Assembly (NCBI GenBank): GCA_011170385.1
Contig: DUFE01000099.1
Span: forward strand, 1 to 10,645
From: Dehalococcoidia bacterium
GTDB taxonomy: Bacteria > Chloroflexota > Dehalococcoidia > Dehalococcoidales > W693
Reading direction: 5' to 3'
Length of the DNA: 10,645 nucleotides
The translations under genes were made by a program, and so were the position numbers. How positions within the stretch are numbered: position 1 is the stretch's first letter; every line of letters begins with the position of its first letter. The notes beneath the pieces are model-generated. The model saw only the letters and a program-made list of their open reading frames with translations. It ran no database searches and was not told the DNA's origin. Shown here piece after piece: positions 1 to 5,786 of the stretch.

Positions 1-837
1 GTCTTCTACAGAGACCGGCATAAGGGGGCCGTGGTGCGAACCTCTCATCCAGCCCTCTACTAGTGTCGGTCTGGTGAACGGCTCCAGCACCTCACCTACA
101 GCTGGGAAGATTCCCTGGGTGCGGACGACGCAGACCGGGTCGTCTTTACCGACATATCTGCCAGCGATGAGAGATAGCTTCTGCGTGGAGGAGACGGCGG
201 CGATTTCACCGTTTTCACGGCTGTAGACCGCCTTGACCGCATAGCGGGATGGGGCGCCGATGAAAACCAGCAGGTCGTAAATCTCTTCCGGGGTATTGAA
301 GTCGATTTTCGTGTGCTCCTTCACGTCGTGAACTTCGAAGGAAAAACCATTGTGCATATTGGGAGCGATAACCAGACCGATGGTGTTAAACGGGTCGGCA
401 AACATTTTATATAATGGCATGTTCCAGGCGCCTGATGATGTCTTATCCGCCATAAAGATAATTATTGGTTCGGATTTACGCTCCTCGATTTCCATTTCGG
501 CTACCCCCGGCCCCATGCCTTTGACGTTGCCGGAGAAGGCATCGGAAAGCAGGTCCTGGCCGGCGCCGTAAAGCTTCATTTTCCTGGCTAGCTCTGTGCC
601 GCTGACGAAGGTATCCCACGCCAGCTTGTGGATTTCACCATTGTTGATGCCATGTTTGTGGGTCATAATAAACTGGATATCGTCACCGCATTTGGTCACA
701 TGGAAGTCGATCAACAAACCTTTATCTCTGGCTTTCTTGAGGCTGTCGTGAGCCAGTTTCAGAATGTCCGGGTGGGACTCGGAGTGGCCAACATAGCCGC
801 CGATATCCGCCTTTATTACGCTTAGTGTGTTTTTCAT
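1..837 (-). CDS. fbp: Fructose-1,6-bisphosphate aldolase/phosphatase, C-terminus cut off by window edge
   Basis: Bifunctional gluconeogenic enzyme of the FBPA/P (type V FBPase) family, which condenses triose phosphates to fructose 1,6-bisphosphate and then removes the 1-phosphate. The 279 visible residues follow the family from the start: ADIGGYVGH (D11, H18), KCGDD (D52, D53), GAGQD (Q94) and MADK (D131) match the known Mg2+ ligands. The YVGKDD loop (Y228, K231) matches the tyrosine and the Schiff-base lysine described for archaeal enzymes at 229 and 232. Family members are about 360-390 residues long, so roughly 100 residues, including the conserved C-terminal tyrosine, lie outside the window. 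The ATG at 837 is preceded by AGGAGG (848-843), 5 nt away. It lies 21 nt downstream of cobO and is probably cotranscribed with it. The family is widespread in archaea and found in some deep-branching bacteria. Confidence 0.93.
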   Translation of the reverse strand, partial: MKNTLSVIKADIGGYVGHSESHPDILKLAHDSLKKARDKGLLIDFHVTKCGDDIQFIMTHKHGINNGEIHKLAWDTFVSGTELARKMKLYGAGQDLLSDAFSGNVKGMGPGVAEMEIEERKSEPIIIFMADKTSSGAWNMPLYKMFADPFNTIGLVIAPNMHNGFSFEVHDVKEHTKIDFNTPEEIYDLLVFIGAPSRYAVKAVYSRENGEIAAVSSTQKLSLIAGRYVGKDDPVCVVRTQGIFPAVGEVLEPFTRPTLVEGWMRGSHHGPLMPVSVED

Positions 838-858
838 TTTCTCCTCCTGTATTATCGC

Positions 859-1425
859 CTAATAATCGATTCCCTGGCACGCCTTTACGCCCTTACCATA
901 AGGATGCTTTACCATATGCATCTCGGTAACAAGATCTGCCATCTTTATCAGCTTCGGTTCGGCGTAGCGGCCGGTAAGAATAAGCTCTACATTATAAGGT
1001 TTATCATTTATGAAACCGATTACCTCGTCGATACCGACCAGACCGAAATTTATAGCGATATTAATTTCGTCCAGCACTATCAAATCGTAGCGACCGTTGA
1101 GCATAGCCTCTCTGGCGGCAGCCAGAGCAGATTCAGCCAGCTCTTTATCTTCTGCTTTGATTTTGCCCTTTTTTATCCAGCCTTTGTGGTGGCAGCCGGT
1201 TACGGTGATACCGTGCAGCCGGCACAGGGCTCTGTCTTCGCCCCGTGGATATCTATCACTCTTGGCGAAGAAAACGATAAGCACTCTTAGCCCGTGACCA
1301 GCAATACGGATTGCCGTGCCTATTGCCGCGGTGGTCTTGCCTTTGCCGTCACCGGTAAAGATTGTAACCAGACCCCTGCCGTCTGACTTTGATCGTGCAT
1401 CGTCGCAAGATGATTTATCTGACAA
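859..1425 (-). CDS. cobO: Corrinoid (cob(I)yrinic acid a,c-diamide) adenosyltransferase, CobO/CobA/BtuR type
   Basis: Transfers the 5'-deoxyadenosyl group of ATP to Co(I) corrinoids, in the cytoplasm, as part of adenosylcobalamin synthesis or salvage. The 188-residue length is normal for the family. Visible features are the P-loop GDGKGKTT (residues 25-32), a Walker B-like strand DLIVLDEIN (114-122), ELILTGR (147-153), ADLVTEM (163-169) and the typical tail HPYGKGVKACQGIDY. The ATG at 1425 has AGGGAG about 6 nt upstream. A TTGACA-17-TAAACT promoter lies about 45 nt upstream. It precedes the aldolase/phosphatase gene by 21 nt and probably forms a two-gene transcript with it. The link to B12 fits the corrinoid methyltransferase cluster 3.4 kb away, although methyl-carrying corrinoid proteins do not themselves need the adenosyl form. 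Confidence 0.95.
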   Translation of the reverse strand: MSDKSSCDDARSKSDGRGLVTIFTGDGKGKTTAAIGTAIRIAGHGLRVLIVFFAKSDRYPRGEDRALCRLHGITVTGCHHKGWIKKGKIKAEDKELAESALAAAREAMLNGRYDLIVLDEINIAINFGLVGIDEVIGFINDKPYNVELILTGRYAEPKLIKMADLVTEMHMVKHPYGKGVKACQGIDY

Positions 1426-1469
1426 TCAGAGGCTCCCTGACAAAGAAGATAACCGTATATCGCAGCGTT

Positions 1470-1498
1470 AGTTTAACAACCAGCCCCAGCCGTGTCAA
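1470..1498 (-). promoter_or_regulatory. Sigma70-like promoter for cobO
   Basis: Read on the minus strand: a perfect TTGACA (1498-1493), a 17-nt spacer, then TAAACT (1475-1470, four of six consensus bases). The predicted start is near 1463, giving a leader of about 38 nt that contains the AGGGAG ribosome site of cobO. Confidence 0.6.
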
Positions 1499-1511
1499 GA
1501 ATACTTTCCGA

Positions 1512-1527
1512 GGGTGGGTAGGGTGGG
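1512..1527 (+). other. Potential G-quadruplex G3-T-G3-TA-G3-T-G3
   Basis: Four runs of three G separated by loops of 1, 2 and 1 nt, on the plus strand, which is the template strand for cobO. It starts 14 bp upstream of the cobO -35 box. Such short loops are known to favour very stable parallel quadruplexes. A role here is inference. Confidence 0.55.
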
Positions 1528-1718
1528 ATGTTAGGAACAAGATAATAATTAGGGAGGTAGTGGAGTTGGCTTTTACAAGATGCTTTAACATAATGCTTAA
1601 CCACCTCACTCCCTTAATCCTACTCATCGTGAGCGGGCAGGGGATGATATCAAGAGTTCAATAGTGATAGGAGATAAGGGGGGGCTTTGCGTCCATTGAG
1701 ATAACCAGAAAACCATCC

Positions 1719-1748
1719 TTGCAAAAAATTAGTGAAATCGTTTAGAAT
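1719..1748 (+). promoter_or_regulatory. Promoter of the FAH-family gene, placing the start almost at the ATG
   Basis: TTGCAA (1719-1724), an 18-nt spacer and TAGAAT (1743-1748). The predicted transcription start is around 1755, only about 6 nt before the ATG at 1761. No Shine-Dalgarno sequence lies in front of that ATG. This suggests a leaderless or nearly leaderless mRNA. The octamer ATCGTTTA occurs twice around the -10 box, at 1737-1744 and 1749-1756. Confidence 0.5.
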
Positions 1749-1760
1749 ATCGTTTAAGCT

Positions 1761-2525
1761 ATGAAGATTGTGCGATATGCTGTAGACGGCACGGCGGAGT
1801 ACGGGCTTTTAAAAGACAAGACCATACAGGCGATAGTGGGCAAGCCTTACGGTGAATTGAATCTGACCGATCGGCATTACCAGCGACATCAGGTAAGGTT
1901 GATGGCGCCGTGCGAACCGACAAAGATAATTGCTATGGGTCTTAACTACCATACGCATGCTAGGGAGCTGGGCATGCCATTACCAAATTCCCCGCTGACA
2001 TTTCTCAAGCCATCTACTGCAGTAATTGGTTCCGGTGAAAACATAGTCTATCCTTCGGCTTCACACCGGGTTGACTACGAAGGCGAACTGGCGGTAATAA
2101 TCAAAAAGCCGGCGTGGCGGGTGAGGGTTGAGGATGCGCTGGACTATGTCTTCGGTTATGCCTGTTTCAATGACGTTACCGCCCGTGACCTGCAGAATAC
2201 CGATGCGCAGTGGACTAGGGCAAAAGGATTCGACACCTTCGCTGCTATAGGTCCCTGGATAGAAACAGATCTCAACCCGGATAATCTATCGCTGGAAACT
2301 TACCTCAACGGTAAGTTGAAGCAGAGGGGGAACACCAGCGATCTTATTTACTCCATCCCGGAGATAATAAACTTCATCTCTAACGTGATGTCGCTACTGC
2401 CGGGGGATATAATCGCCACCGGCACTCCCAGCGGCGTCGGTCCGATGTACCCTGGTGATACCGTCGAGGTGAGGATACCGGCGGTGGGCACATTGCGTAA
2501 TTTCGTTATCGCCAACGGTGACTAG
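1761..2525 (+). CDS. Fumarylacetoacetate hydrolase (FAH) family protein
   Basis: Cytoplasmic metal-dependent enzyme of the FAH superfamily, whose members hydrolyse, decarboxylate or isomerise 2-oxo/dioxo acids, for example in aromatic acid breakdown or oxaloacetate and acylpyruvate metabolism. The 254-residue length fits the short family type. An N-terminal domain of about 50 residues precedes the catalytic core, which starts at KIIAMGLNY. Metal ligands are visible as VDYEGEL (E107, E109) and NDVTARD (D138). The RAKGFDTF segment (K155), GPW and TGTPSGVG (220-227) are also family hallmarks. The exact substrate cannot be read from the sequence. The gene stands alone on the plus strand and ends 9 nt from the convergent membrane-protein gene, with no hairpin between them. 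The ATG lacks a Shine-Dalgarno site; there is no better in-frame start. Confidence 0.9.
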   Translation: MKIVRYAVDGTAEYGLLKDKTIQAIVGKPYGELNLTDRHYQRHQVRLMAPCEPTKIIAMGLNYHTHARELGMPLPNSPLTFLKPSTAVIGSGENIVYPSASHRVDYEGELAVIIKKPAWRVRVEDALDYVFGYACFNDVTARDLQNTDAQWTRAKGFDTFAAIGPWIETDLNPDNLSLETYLNGKLKQRGNTSDLIYSIPEIINFISNVMSLLPGDIIATGTPSGVGPMYPGDTVEVRIPAVGTLRNFVIANGD

Positions 2526-2534
2526 AACTGCGGC

Positions 2535-2918
2535 CTACTCACTCTTCTTTTCGCTGAACTTGAAATATTCCGATGCATCGTATTTGGTCAGGTATACAAG
2601 GGCAAGTATGCCGATTACGGTACCGATGATGGGTAACACGAAAAGACTCAATGCTGCATGAATTATACTCAAAACCCTTCCCCACTCACGCCTTTTCAAA
2701 AGACCTATGCCGCCGGCTATGGCGATACCCGCGTAGACCAGAAGAACTAGGATGGCTATTGTCAAACCGAAGATTACGCTGGCAAGAGCCTGTCCCCATA
2801 ACGGTCCGATGGCGCTTGGGAAGGCGAAGGTAGCGATAGCGCAGATGCCGACCAGAGCAAGGAAAGCGGTCAAGAACTGCCACGTTGCTATAGGTGTGAG
2901 AAAGTCCGGTCTCTTCAT
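2535..2918 (-). CDS. Small integral membrane protein of unknown function
   Basis: A 127-residue protein with three to four hydrophobic segments (about 11-34, 42-73 and 83-111) and a charged C-terminus rich in K, E and S (residues 113-127). The pattern GGIGLLKRREWGRVL between two membrane spans, followed by a short acidic tail after the last span (YLTKYDASEYF), is common in small uncharacterised bacterial membrane proteins. I do not recognise a functional family. The start is well supported: GGGAGG lies about 8 nt before the ATG, and a TTGACA-17-TAGAAT promoter lies just upstream. It is convergent with the FAH-family gene and has its own promoter downstream of the SLC13-like permease. Confidence 0.8.
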   Translation of the reverse strand: MKRPDFLTPIATWQFLTAFLALVGICAIATFAFPSAIGPLWGQALASVIFGLTIAILVLLVYAGIAIAGGIGLLKRREWGRVLSIIHAALSLFVLPIIGTVIGILALVYLTKYDASEYFKFSEKKSE

Positions 2919-2949
2919 CTTTGCTGCCTCCCTTTATAAACTGGCTTCT

Positions 2950-2978
2950 ATTCTATGTGTAGATTATACCGATGTCAA
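2950..2978 (-). promoter_or_regulatory. Sigma70-like promoter for the small membrane protein
   Basis: On the minus strand, a perfect TTGACA (2978-2973), a 17-nt spacer and TAGAAT (2955-2950). The predicted start near 2943 leaves a leader of about 25 nt with the GGGAGG ribosome site. A TATAAT lies inside the spacer but is only 4 nt from the -35 box, so it is not the -10. Confidence 0.65.
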
Positions 2979-3007
2979 TCGATTTTCGAAGCCTGCCGAT
3001 GTTACCA

Positions 3008-3033
3008 ATCCTGTCCCATGGGATCGACGGGAT
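3008..3033. other. Hairpin in the gap between the permease and the small membrane protein
   Basis: ATCCTGTC (3008-3015) can pair with GACGGGAT (3026-3033), with one G-T wobble and a 10-nt loop. It sits 25 nt beyond the permease stop codon. On the minus strand, the direction of the flanking genes, it is not followed by a T run, so it may stabilise or process the 3' end instead of terminating. Confidence 0.3.
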
Positions 3034-3057
3034 TTTCAAGTGATTTCAATAGCAGTG

Positions 3058-4470
3058 TTATATTACCCCTATCATTTCCAGTAATGGGTACCAGGTAAAC
3101 ATACAAATTATATGGGCGGCGGGCCAGGCAAGGAAAAACACGAAACCGGCTTTAATCCAGTCTCTGGTCTCGATCGTGCCATAGCTCATAGCTATAGGAA
3201 AGAAAGGAACGGCACAGTAGAAAAGCATCTGCGGGAAGCAGCTTAGATATATAAGCGCACCGACTACGGGATTCACTCCAGCGGATACCGCTGCCTCGGT
3301 AATGGGAGCAGTAAAAAGCGGTATAGAGGGTACATTGAACATCACCACCCCGGCAAGCGAGTTTAAAATCCAGGTGCTTATTACAAATGTGAAAGAGCTG
3401 TCTGCCGTAAAGTAGACCGGGGCGACAACGCTCTGGTTTATATAGGTAGCCATACCGGTACTGGTAGCCATGGCAGCCAGGCTGATGACGGCACCTACGA
3501 ATACCAGCAGCGGCCAGGGTACCAATTTCTTAACAAAAACATCGAAGTTGGTCGTGCCCACAACCGGTATTAAGAATAGGAAGACGCCGACAATGCCGAT
3601 GACATCCGTTTCTATGCGGTGCAGTGGTTCCGTTATCCAGAAAAGTATTATCACCCCCAGTATTGTTAAGGACCTCTTCTCCAACGGGGTTATCGGGCCT
3701 AGGCTTTTCAGCTCCTGCTGCACCTTTTCTTTGCCACCCGGCGCAATACTGACCTCCGGCTTAAATAGCCTGGTTATCGTCAGGTGCATTATTAACAGTA
3801 CCAGTAGCGTCGGAACAACCATTATAGCTGCCCATTGAAACCACGAAACCTCGTAACCCAGGCTGGAAAGTGAGCCCCACATTATCAGCCCCGGAGCGCC
3901 GCCGGTTAGTATCAGCCACGAGGTCGCCATACCGAACATAGCTACCGCTATGGTGATGGCTTTGCCGATATTGCTCTTATTAGGAACGGAGAAGAGAGCA
4001 ATCAATGGCGTAAGGATAGCCAGCATCAGTGCTACCCTTGCCACGCCTAGAGGGAGTATATAGCCTAGCACGAACATTACGATTACTATAATCAACATGA
4101 GGCGAGGAAAGGTTGGTTCCCCCCTCGATACCAGCCACAGGGCTATTCTTCTGGCAATACCGGACTCGTTGATGCAGCCAGCAATGCCCAGAGCGGCGAA
4201 AAGGAACCAGAAAGTATTGCTTGAAAAACCGCTGAAGGCGGTGCCGAAAGACACCAGACCAAGAGCCCAGGGGATAACCGAAACTAGTAATCCGGTCAGA
4301 TACATCGGGATGGGGGAGGTTAACCAGAAGATGACGGCAGCCAGTAAAACAGCTATAAGCCCCTGAGCTTCAGGCGTGATACCGGGGATGTTTAATGCCT
4401 TGAATACAAAAAATACGCAAATGCCGGCGATAGCGCCGGCTATCTTAACGCCTTGCCGGTTATTTAGCAT
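3058..4470 (-). CDS. SLC13/DASS-like anion permease (ion transporter superfamily), divergent
   Basis: A 470-residue polytopic inner-membrane protein with about 11-12 hydrophobic segments and a soluble loop around residues 236-266 (KPEVSIAPGGKEK...), which divides two similar halves as in the SLC13/DASS di- and tricarboxylate/sulfate carriers. The ITPEAQGLIAVLLAAVIFWLT start and the SPIPMYLTGLL stretch are typical of that family. The re-entrant hairpin tips, which normally carry SNT motifs for sodium and substrate, read LPLGVARVALML (140-151) and FNVPSIPLFTAPI (378-390). The coupling ion and substrate are therefore uncertain. There is no Shine-Dalgarno site before the ATG at 4470, and the upstream region is very AT-rich; no other start is better. 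It is divergent from the corrinoid cluster and could import a substrate for it, but this is inference. Confidence 0.82.
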   Translation of the reverse strand: MLNNRQGVKIAGAIAGICVFFVFKALNIPGITPEAQGLIAVLLAAVIFWLTSPIPMYLTGLLVSVIPWALGLVSFGTAFSGFSSNTFWFLFAALGIAGCINESGIARRIALWLVSRGEPTFPRLMLIIVIVMFVLGYILPLGVARVALMLAILTPLIALFSVPNKSNIGKAITIAVAMFGMATSWLILTGGAPGLIMWGSLSSLGYEVSWFQWAAIMVVPTLLVLLIMHLTITRLFKPEVSIAPGGKEKVQQELKSLGPITPLEKRSLTILGVIILFWITEPLHRIETDVIGIVGVFLFLIPVVGTTNFDVFVKKLVPWPLLVFVGAVISLAAMATSTGMATYINQSVVAPVYFTADSSFTFVISTWILNSLAGVVMFNVPSIPLFTAPITEAAVSAGVNPVVGALIYLSCFPQMLFYCAVPFFPIAMSYGTIETRDWIKAGFVFFLAWPAAHIICMFTWYPLLEMIGVI

Positions 4471-4562
4471 GACGAATATAATATCATATATGATGTAAAA
4501 TTATAAATACATAGTATTAGTAAGTATCACACTAGTATATAGATATTAATAATAAACATAGG

Positions 4563-4587
4563 TTATACTTGGTAAACAATTATACTT
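4563..4587 (+). repeat. Direct repeat TTATACTT upstream of the cluster promoter
   Basis: TTATACTT occurs at 4563-4570 and again at 4580-4587, a 17-bp period. The second copy ends 10 bp before the -35 box of the cluster promoter. Placement is right for an activator or repressor site, but the region is AT-rich and chance is possible. Confidence 0.35.
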
Positions 4588-4597
4588 ATCAAGGGTA

Positions 4598-4626
4598 TTG
4601 ACATGAACTGATTTGGCGTATAATAT
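4598..4626 (+). promoter_or_regulatory. Promoter of the corrinoid protein/methyltransferase cluster
   Basis: A perfect TTGACA (4598-4603) is followed by overlapping -10 candidates: TATAAT (4619-4624, spacer 15) and TAATAT (4621-4626, spacer 17). The predicted start is near 4633, giving a leader of about 240 nt. It is the best promoter match in the divergent region. Confidence 0.65.
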
Positions 4627-4647
4627 AGATGAATATAGACATATAAT

Positions 4648-4669
4648 TAGATATCTAACTGGATATCTA
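4648..4669 (+). other. Perfect 8-bp stem-loop at the start of the cluster leader
   Basis: TAGATATC (4648-4655) and GATATCTA (4662-4669) are perfect inverted repeats around the 6-nt loop TAACTG. It lies about 15-35 nt downstream of the predicted transcription start. It could be an RNA hairpin that stabilises the leader, or a dimeric operator. Confidence 0.45.
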
Positions 4670-4874
4670 TTATTTATAAAATATGATGTGGGTTTCTTAG
4701 TTTAGTGGCAATGGCTGAGACATGCATGCGGGTATATTGTTTTTATTCAGATAACAGCACGATCCATTTAAAGCTCAAAGTTATATTTCACTGAGAATTT
4801 CAATATTATTTATACCTTAACGCTAAAACCAGGAATAAAAAAATAATAGATAAAATCTAAGGAGAGGTAAAAAC

Positions 4875-5555
4875 ATGGCTACAGAGGAACGAACCAAGGA
4901 AATCCTAAAGGGGCTGCATGATTCAGTCTACGAGTTCGAAGAGGATGATGCGGTAAAATGGGCTAAAACCGCTCTGGAGGAGGGTGTTGACCCATTCGTG
5001 GCAACCATGGAGGGCATTGCCGAGGGTATGATAGCCGCAGGTGAAGCCTACAACGAAAAGAAGTACTTCGTCCCCGAGTTACTGATGTGTGCTGATGCGT
5101 TGTATGCTGGTCTCGATATACTGAAACCCGCTATCGAAGCCTCGGGCAGACAAGCTGAAGTGAAAGGCTCGATAGTGCTGGGCGTGGTCGAGGGAGATGT
5201 CCACGACATCGGTAAGAATCTGGTTAAGATGATGTTTGAGGTAGCTGGCTGGACCGTTTATGATCTGGGCAAGGATGTACCCCTGGATAAGTTTGTTGAA
5301 GAGCAGATAAAGACAGATGCCGAGGTAGTCGGATTGTCGGCTCTGATGACTACCAGCATGCTGGCTATGCCGGTGGTCATAGAGAAGCTAAGGGCCAAGA
5401 ATCCTAAAGTACGTATTTTACTGGGTGGTGCTCCGGTGAATCCAGAGGTCGCTGAGAAATATGGCGCCGATGGATATGCTAAGACAGCCGGTACCGCTGT
5501 TGATGAAGCCATCAATCTGCTTAAAGTGCTAAAAGAAGAAGAGCTTGGTGAATAG
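4875..5555 (+). CDS. Corrinoid (B12-binding) protein of a methyltransferase system, MtbC/MtaC type
   Basis: Carries the methyl group on a cobamide cofactor between methyltransferases. The 226 residues have the standard two-domain form: an N-terminal helical cap (about 1-92, with the KKYFVPELLMCADAL segment) and a Rossmann-like cobalamin domain (about 96-220). The lower-ligand motif D-x-H-x-x-G is present as GDVHDIGKN (D108, H110, G113). GLSALMTTS (153-161) and LLGGAPV (182-188) are the other cofactor-cradling motifs. AAGGAGAGG precedes the ATG with good spacing. It is the first gene of the cluster, followed by two UroD-type methyltransferases, which makes it their likely methyl carrier. The sequence alone does not tell whether the donor is a methylamine, methanol, a methoxylated aromatic or a thiol. 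Confidence 0.95.
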   Translation: MATEERTKEILKGLHDSVYEFEEDDAVKWAKTALEEGVDPFVATMEGIAEGMIAAGEAYNEKKYFVPELLMCADALYAGLDILKPAIEASGRQAEVKGSIVLGVVEGDVHDIGKNLVKMMFEVAGWTVYDLGKDVPLDKFVEEQIKTDAEVVGLSALMTTSMLAMPVVIEKLRAKNPKVRILLGGAPVNPEVAEKYGADGYAKTAGTAVDEAINLLKVLKEEELGE

Positions 5556-5570
5556 GTTATTAAAAACAGA

Positions 5571-5607
5571 CAGCTGAAGACCGTTCGTTAGCTAAGGTCT
5601 GAAGCTG
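5571..5607 (+). other. Hairpin with tandem G-A mismatches after the corrinoid protein gene
   Basis: CAGCT-GA-AGACC (5571-5582) pairs with GGTCT-GA-AGCTG (5596-5607). This makes two 5-bp helices separated by a symmetric GA/GA internal loop, which commonly forms sheared G-A pairs in RNA. The 13-nt loop contains the palindrome TTAGCTAA. It starts 15 nt after the stop codon and has no T run. It is a candidate processing or stability element that could set the ratio of corrinoid protein to methyltransferases. Confidence 0.5.
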
Positions 5608-5637
5608 AAATTGAACCTAAGGGTGCATAACTATAAT

Positions 5638-5646
5638 TGGTATAAT
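5638..5646 (+). promoter_or_regulatory. Extended -10 promoter before the first methyltransferase gene
   Basis: TGGTATAAT is a perfect TGnTATAAT extended -10 element. A second TATAAT lies just upstream (5632-5637), 15 nt after TTGAAC (5611-5616). Either could start transcription near 5640-5655, giving the methyltransferase pair its own transcript with a leader of about 135 nt. Confidence 0.45.
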
Positions 5647-5786
5647 AGTGGATTCGCTTGATTAGGAGTTTGCCTATGGATATATCTTAATAACAAGATA
5701 GCAGCTGTAAGATCAACTCTAATCATAAAAGCCCATCTAATATGAGCATTATGGTTGGTTCGGGCTGAAAAAGGAGGATATGTCAC

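Larger units (their letters stand above)
1426..1760. other. Divergent intergenic region between cobO and the FAH-family gene
   Basis: No convincing gene lies in these 335 bases; the short open frames on both strands lack family signatures and good start sites. It holds the cobO promoter, the quadruplex run, and an imperfect inverted repeat (about 1549-1620) with arms resembling attagggagg and cctcactcccttaat. A run of seven G sits at 1678-1684, and the promoter of the plus-strand gene lies at 1719-1748. Confidence 0.6.
4471..4874. other. AT-rich divergent regulatory region and long leader of the corrinoid cluster
   Basis: These 404 bases contain no gene. They hold direct repeats and a promoter for the plus-strand cluster, then a leader of about 240 nt up to the corrinoid protein ATG. 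The leader has an 8-bp hairpin near its 5' end and a good ribosome site (AAGGAGAGG, about 4860-4868). I could not match the leader to cobalamin, SAM, TPP or another known riboswitch class by eye. Confidence 0.6.

Noticed and set aside
350..825. Plus-strand open frames opposite the aldolase/phosphatase
   Set aside because: They are antisense shadows of a clearly conserved minus-strand gene.
1549..1620. Imperfect inverted repeat in the cobO/FAH intergenic region as a transposon end or terminator
   Set aside because: The arms need gaps to align, there is no target duplication or T run, and no transposase is near.
1415..1627. Minus-strand open frame of 70 codons overlapping the start of cobO
   Set aside because: No ribosome site, no recognisable family, and it covers the cobO promoter and ribosome site. 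It is most likely a chance frame.
4478..4506. Minus-strand TTATAA-17-TATTAT as the promoter of the SLC13-like permease
   Set aside because: The -35 matches at three of six bases only, and the AT-rich region offers many equal candidates.
4690..4740. GGCTGAGAC in the corrinoid leader as a possible TPP riboswitch
   Set aside because: Only the CTGAGA piece matches. The second conserved part expected in the TPP aptamer is absent.
5664..5690. AGGAG followed by a four-codon open frame (Met-Asp-Ile-Ser-stop)
   Set aside because: The spacing is ideal, but the frame is too short to tell from chance and shows no attenuator structure.
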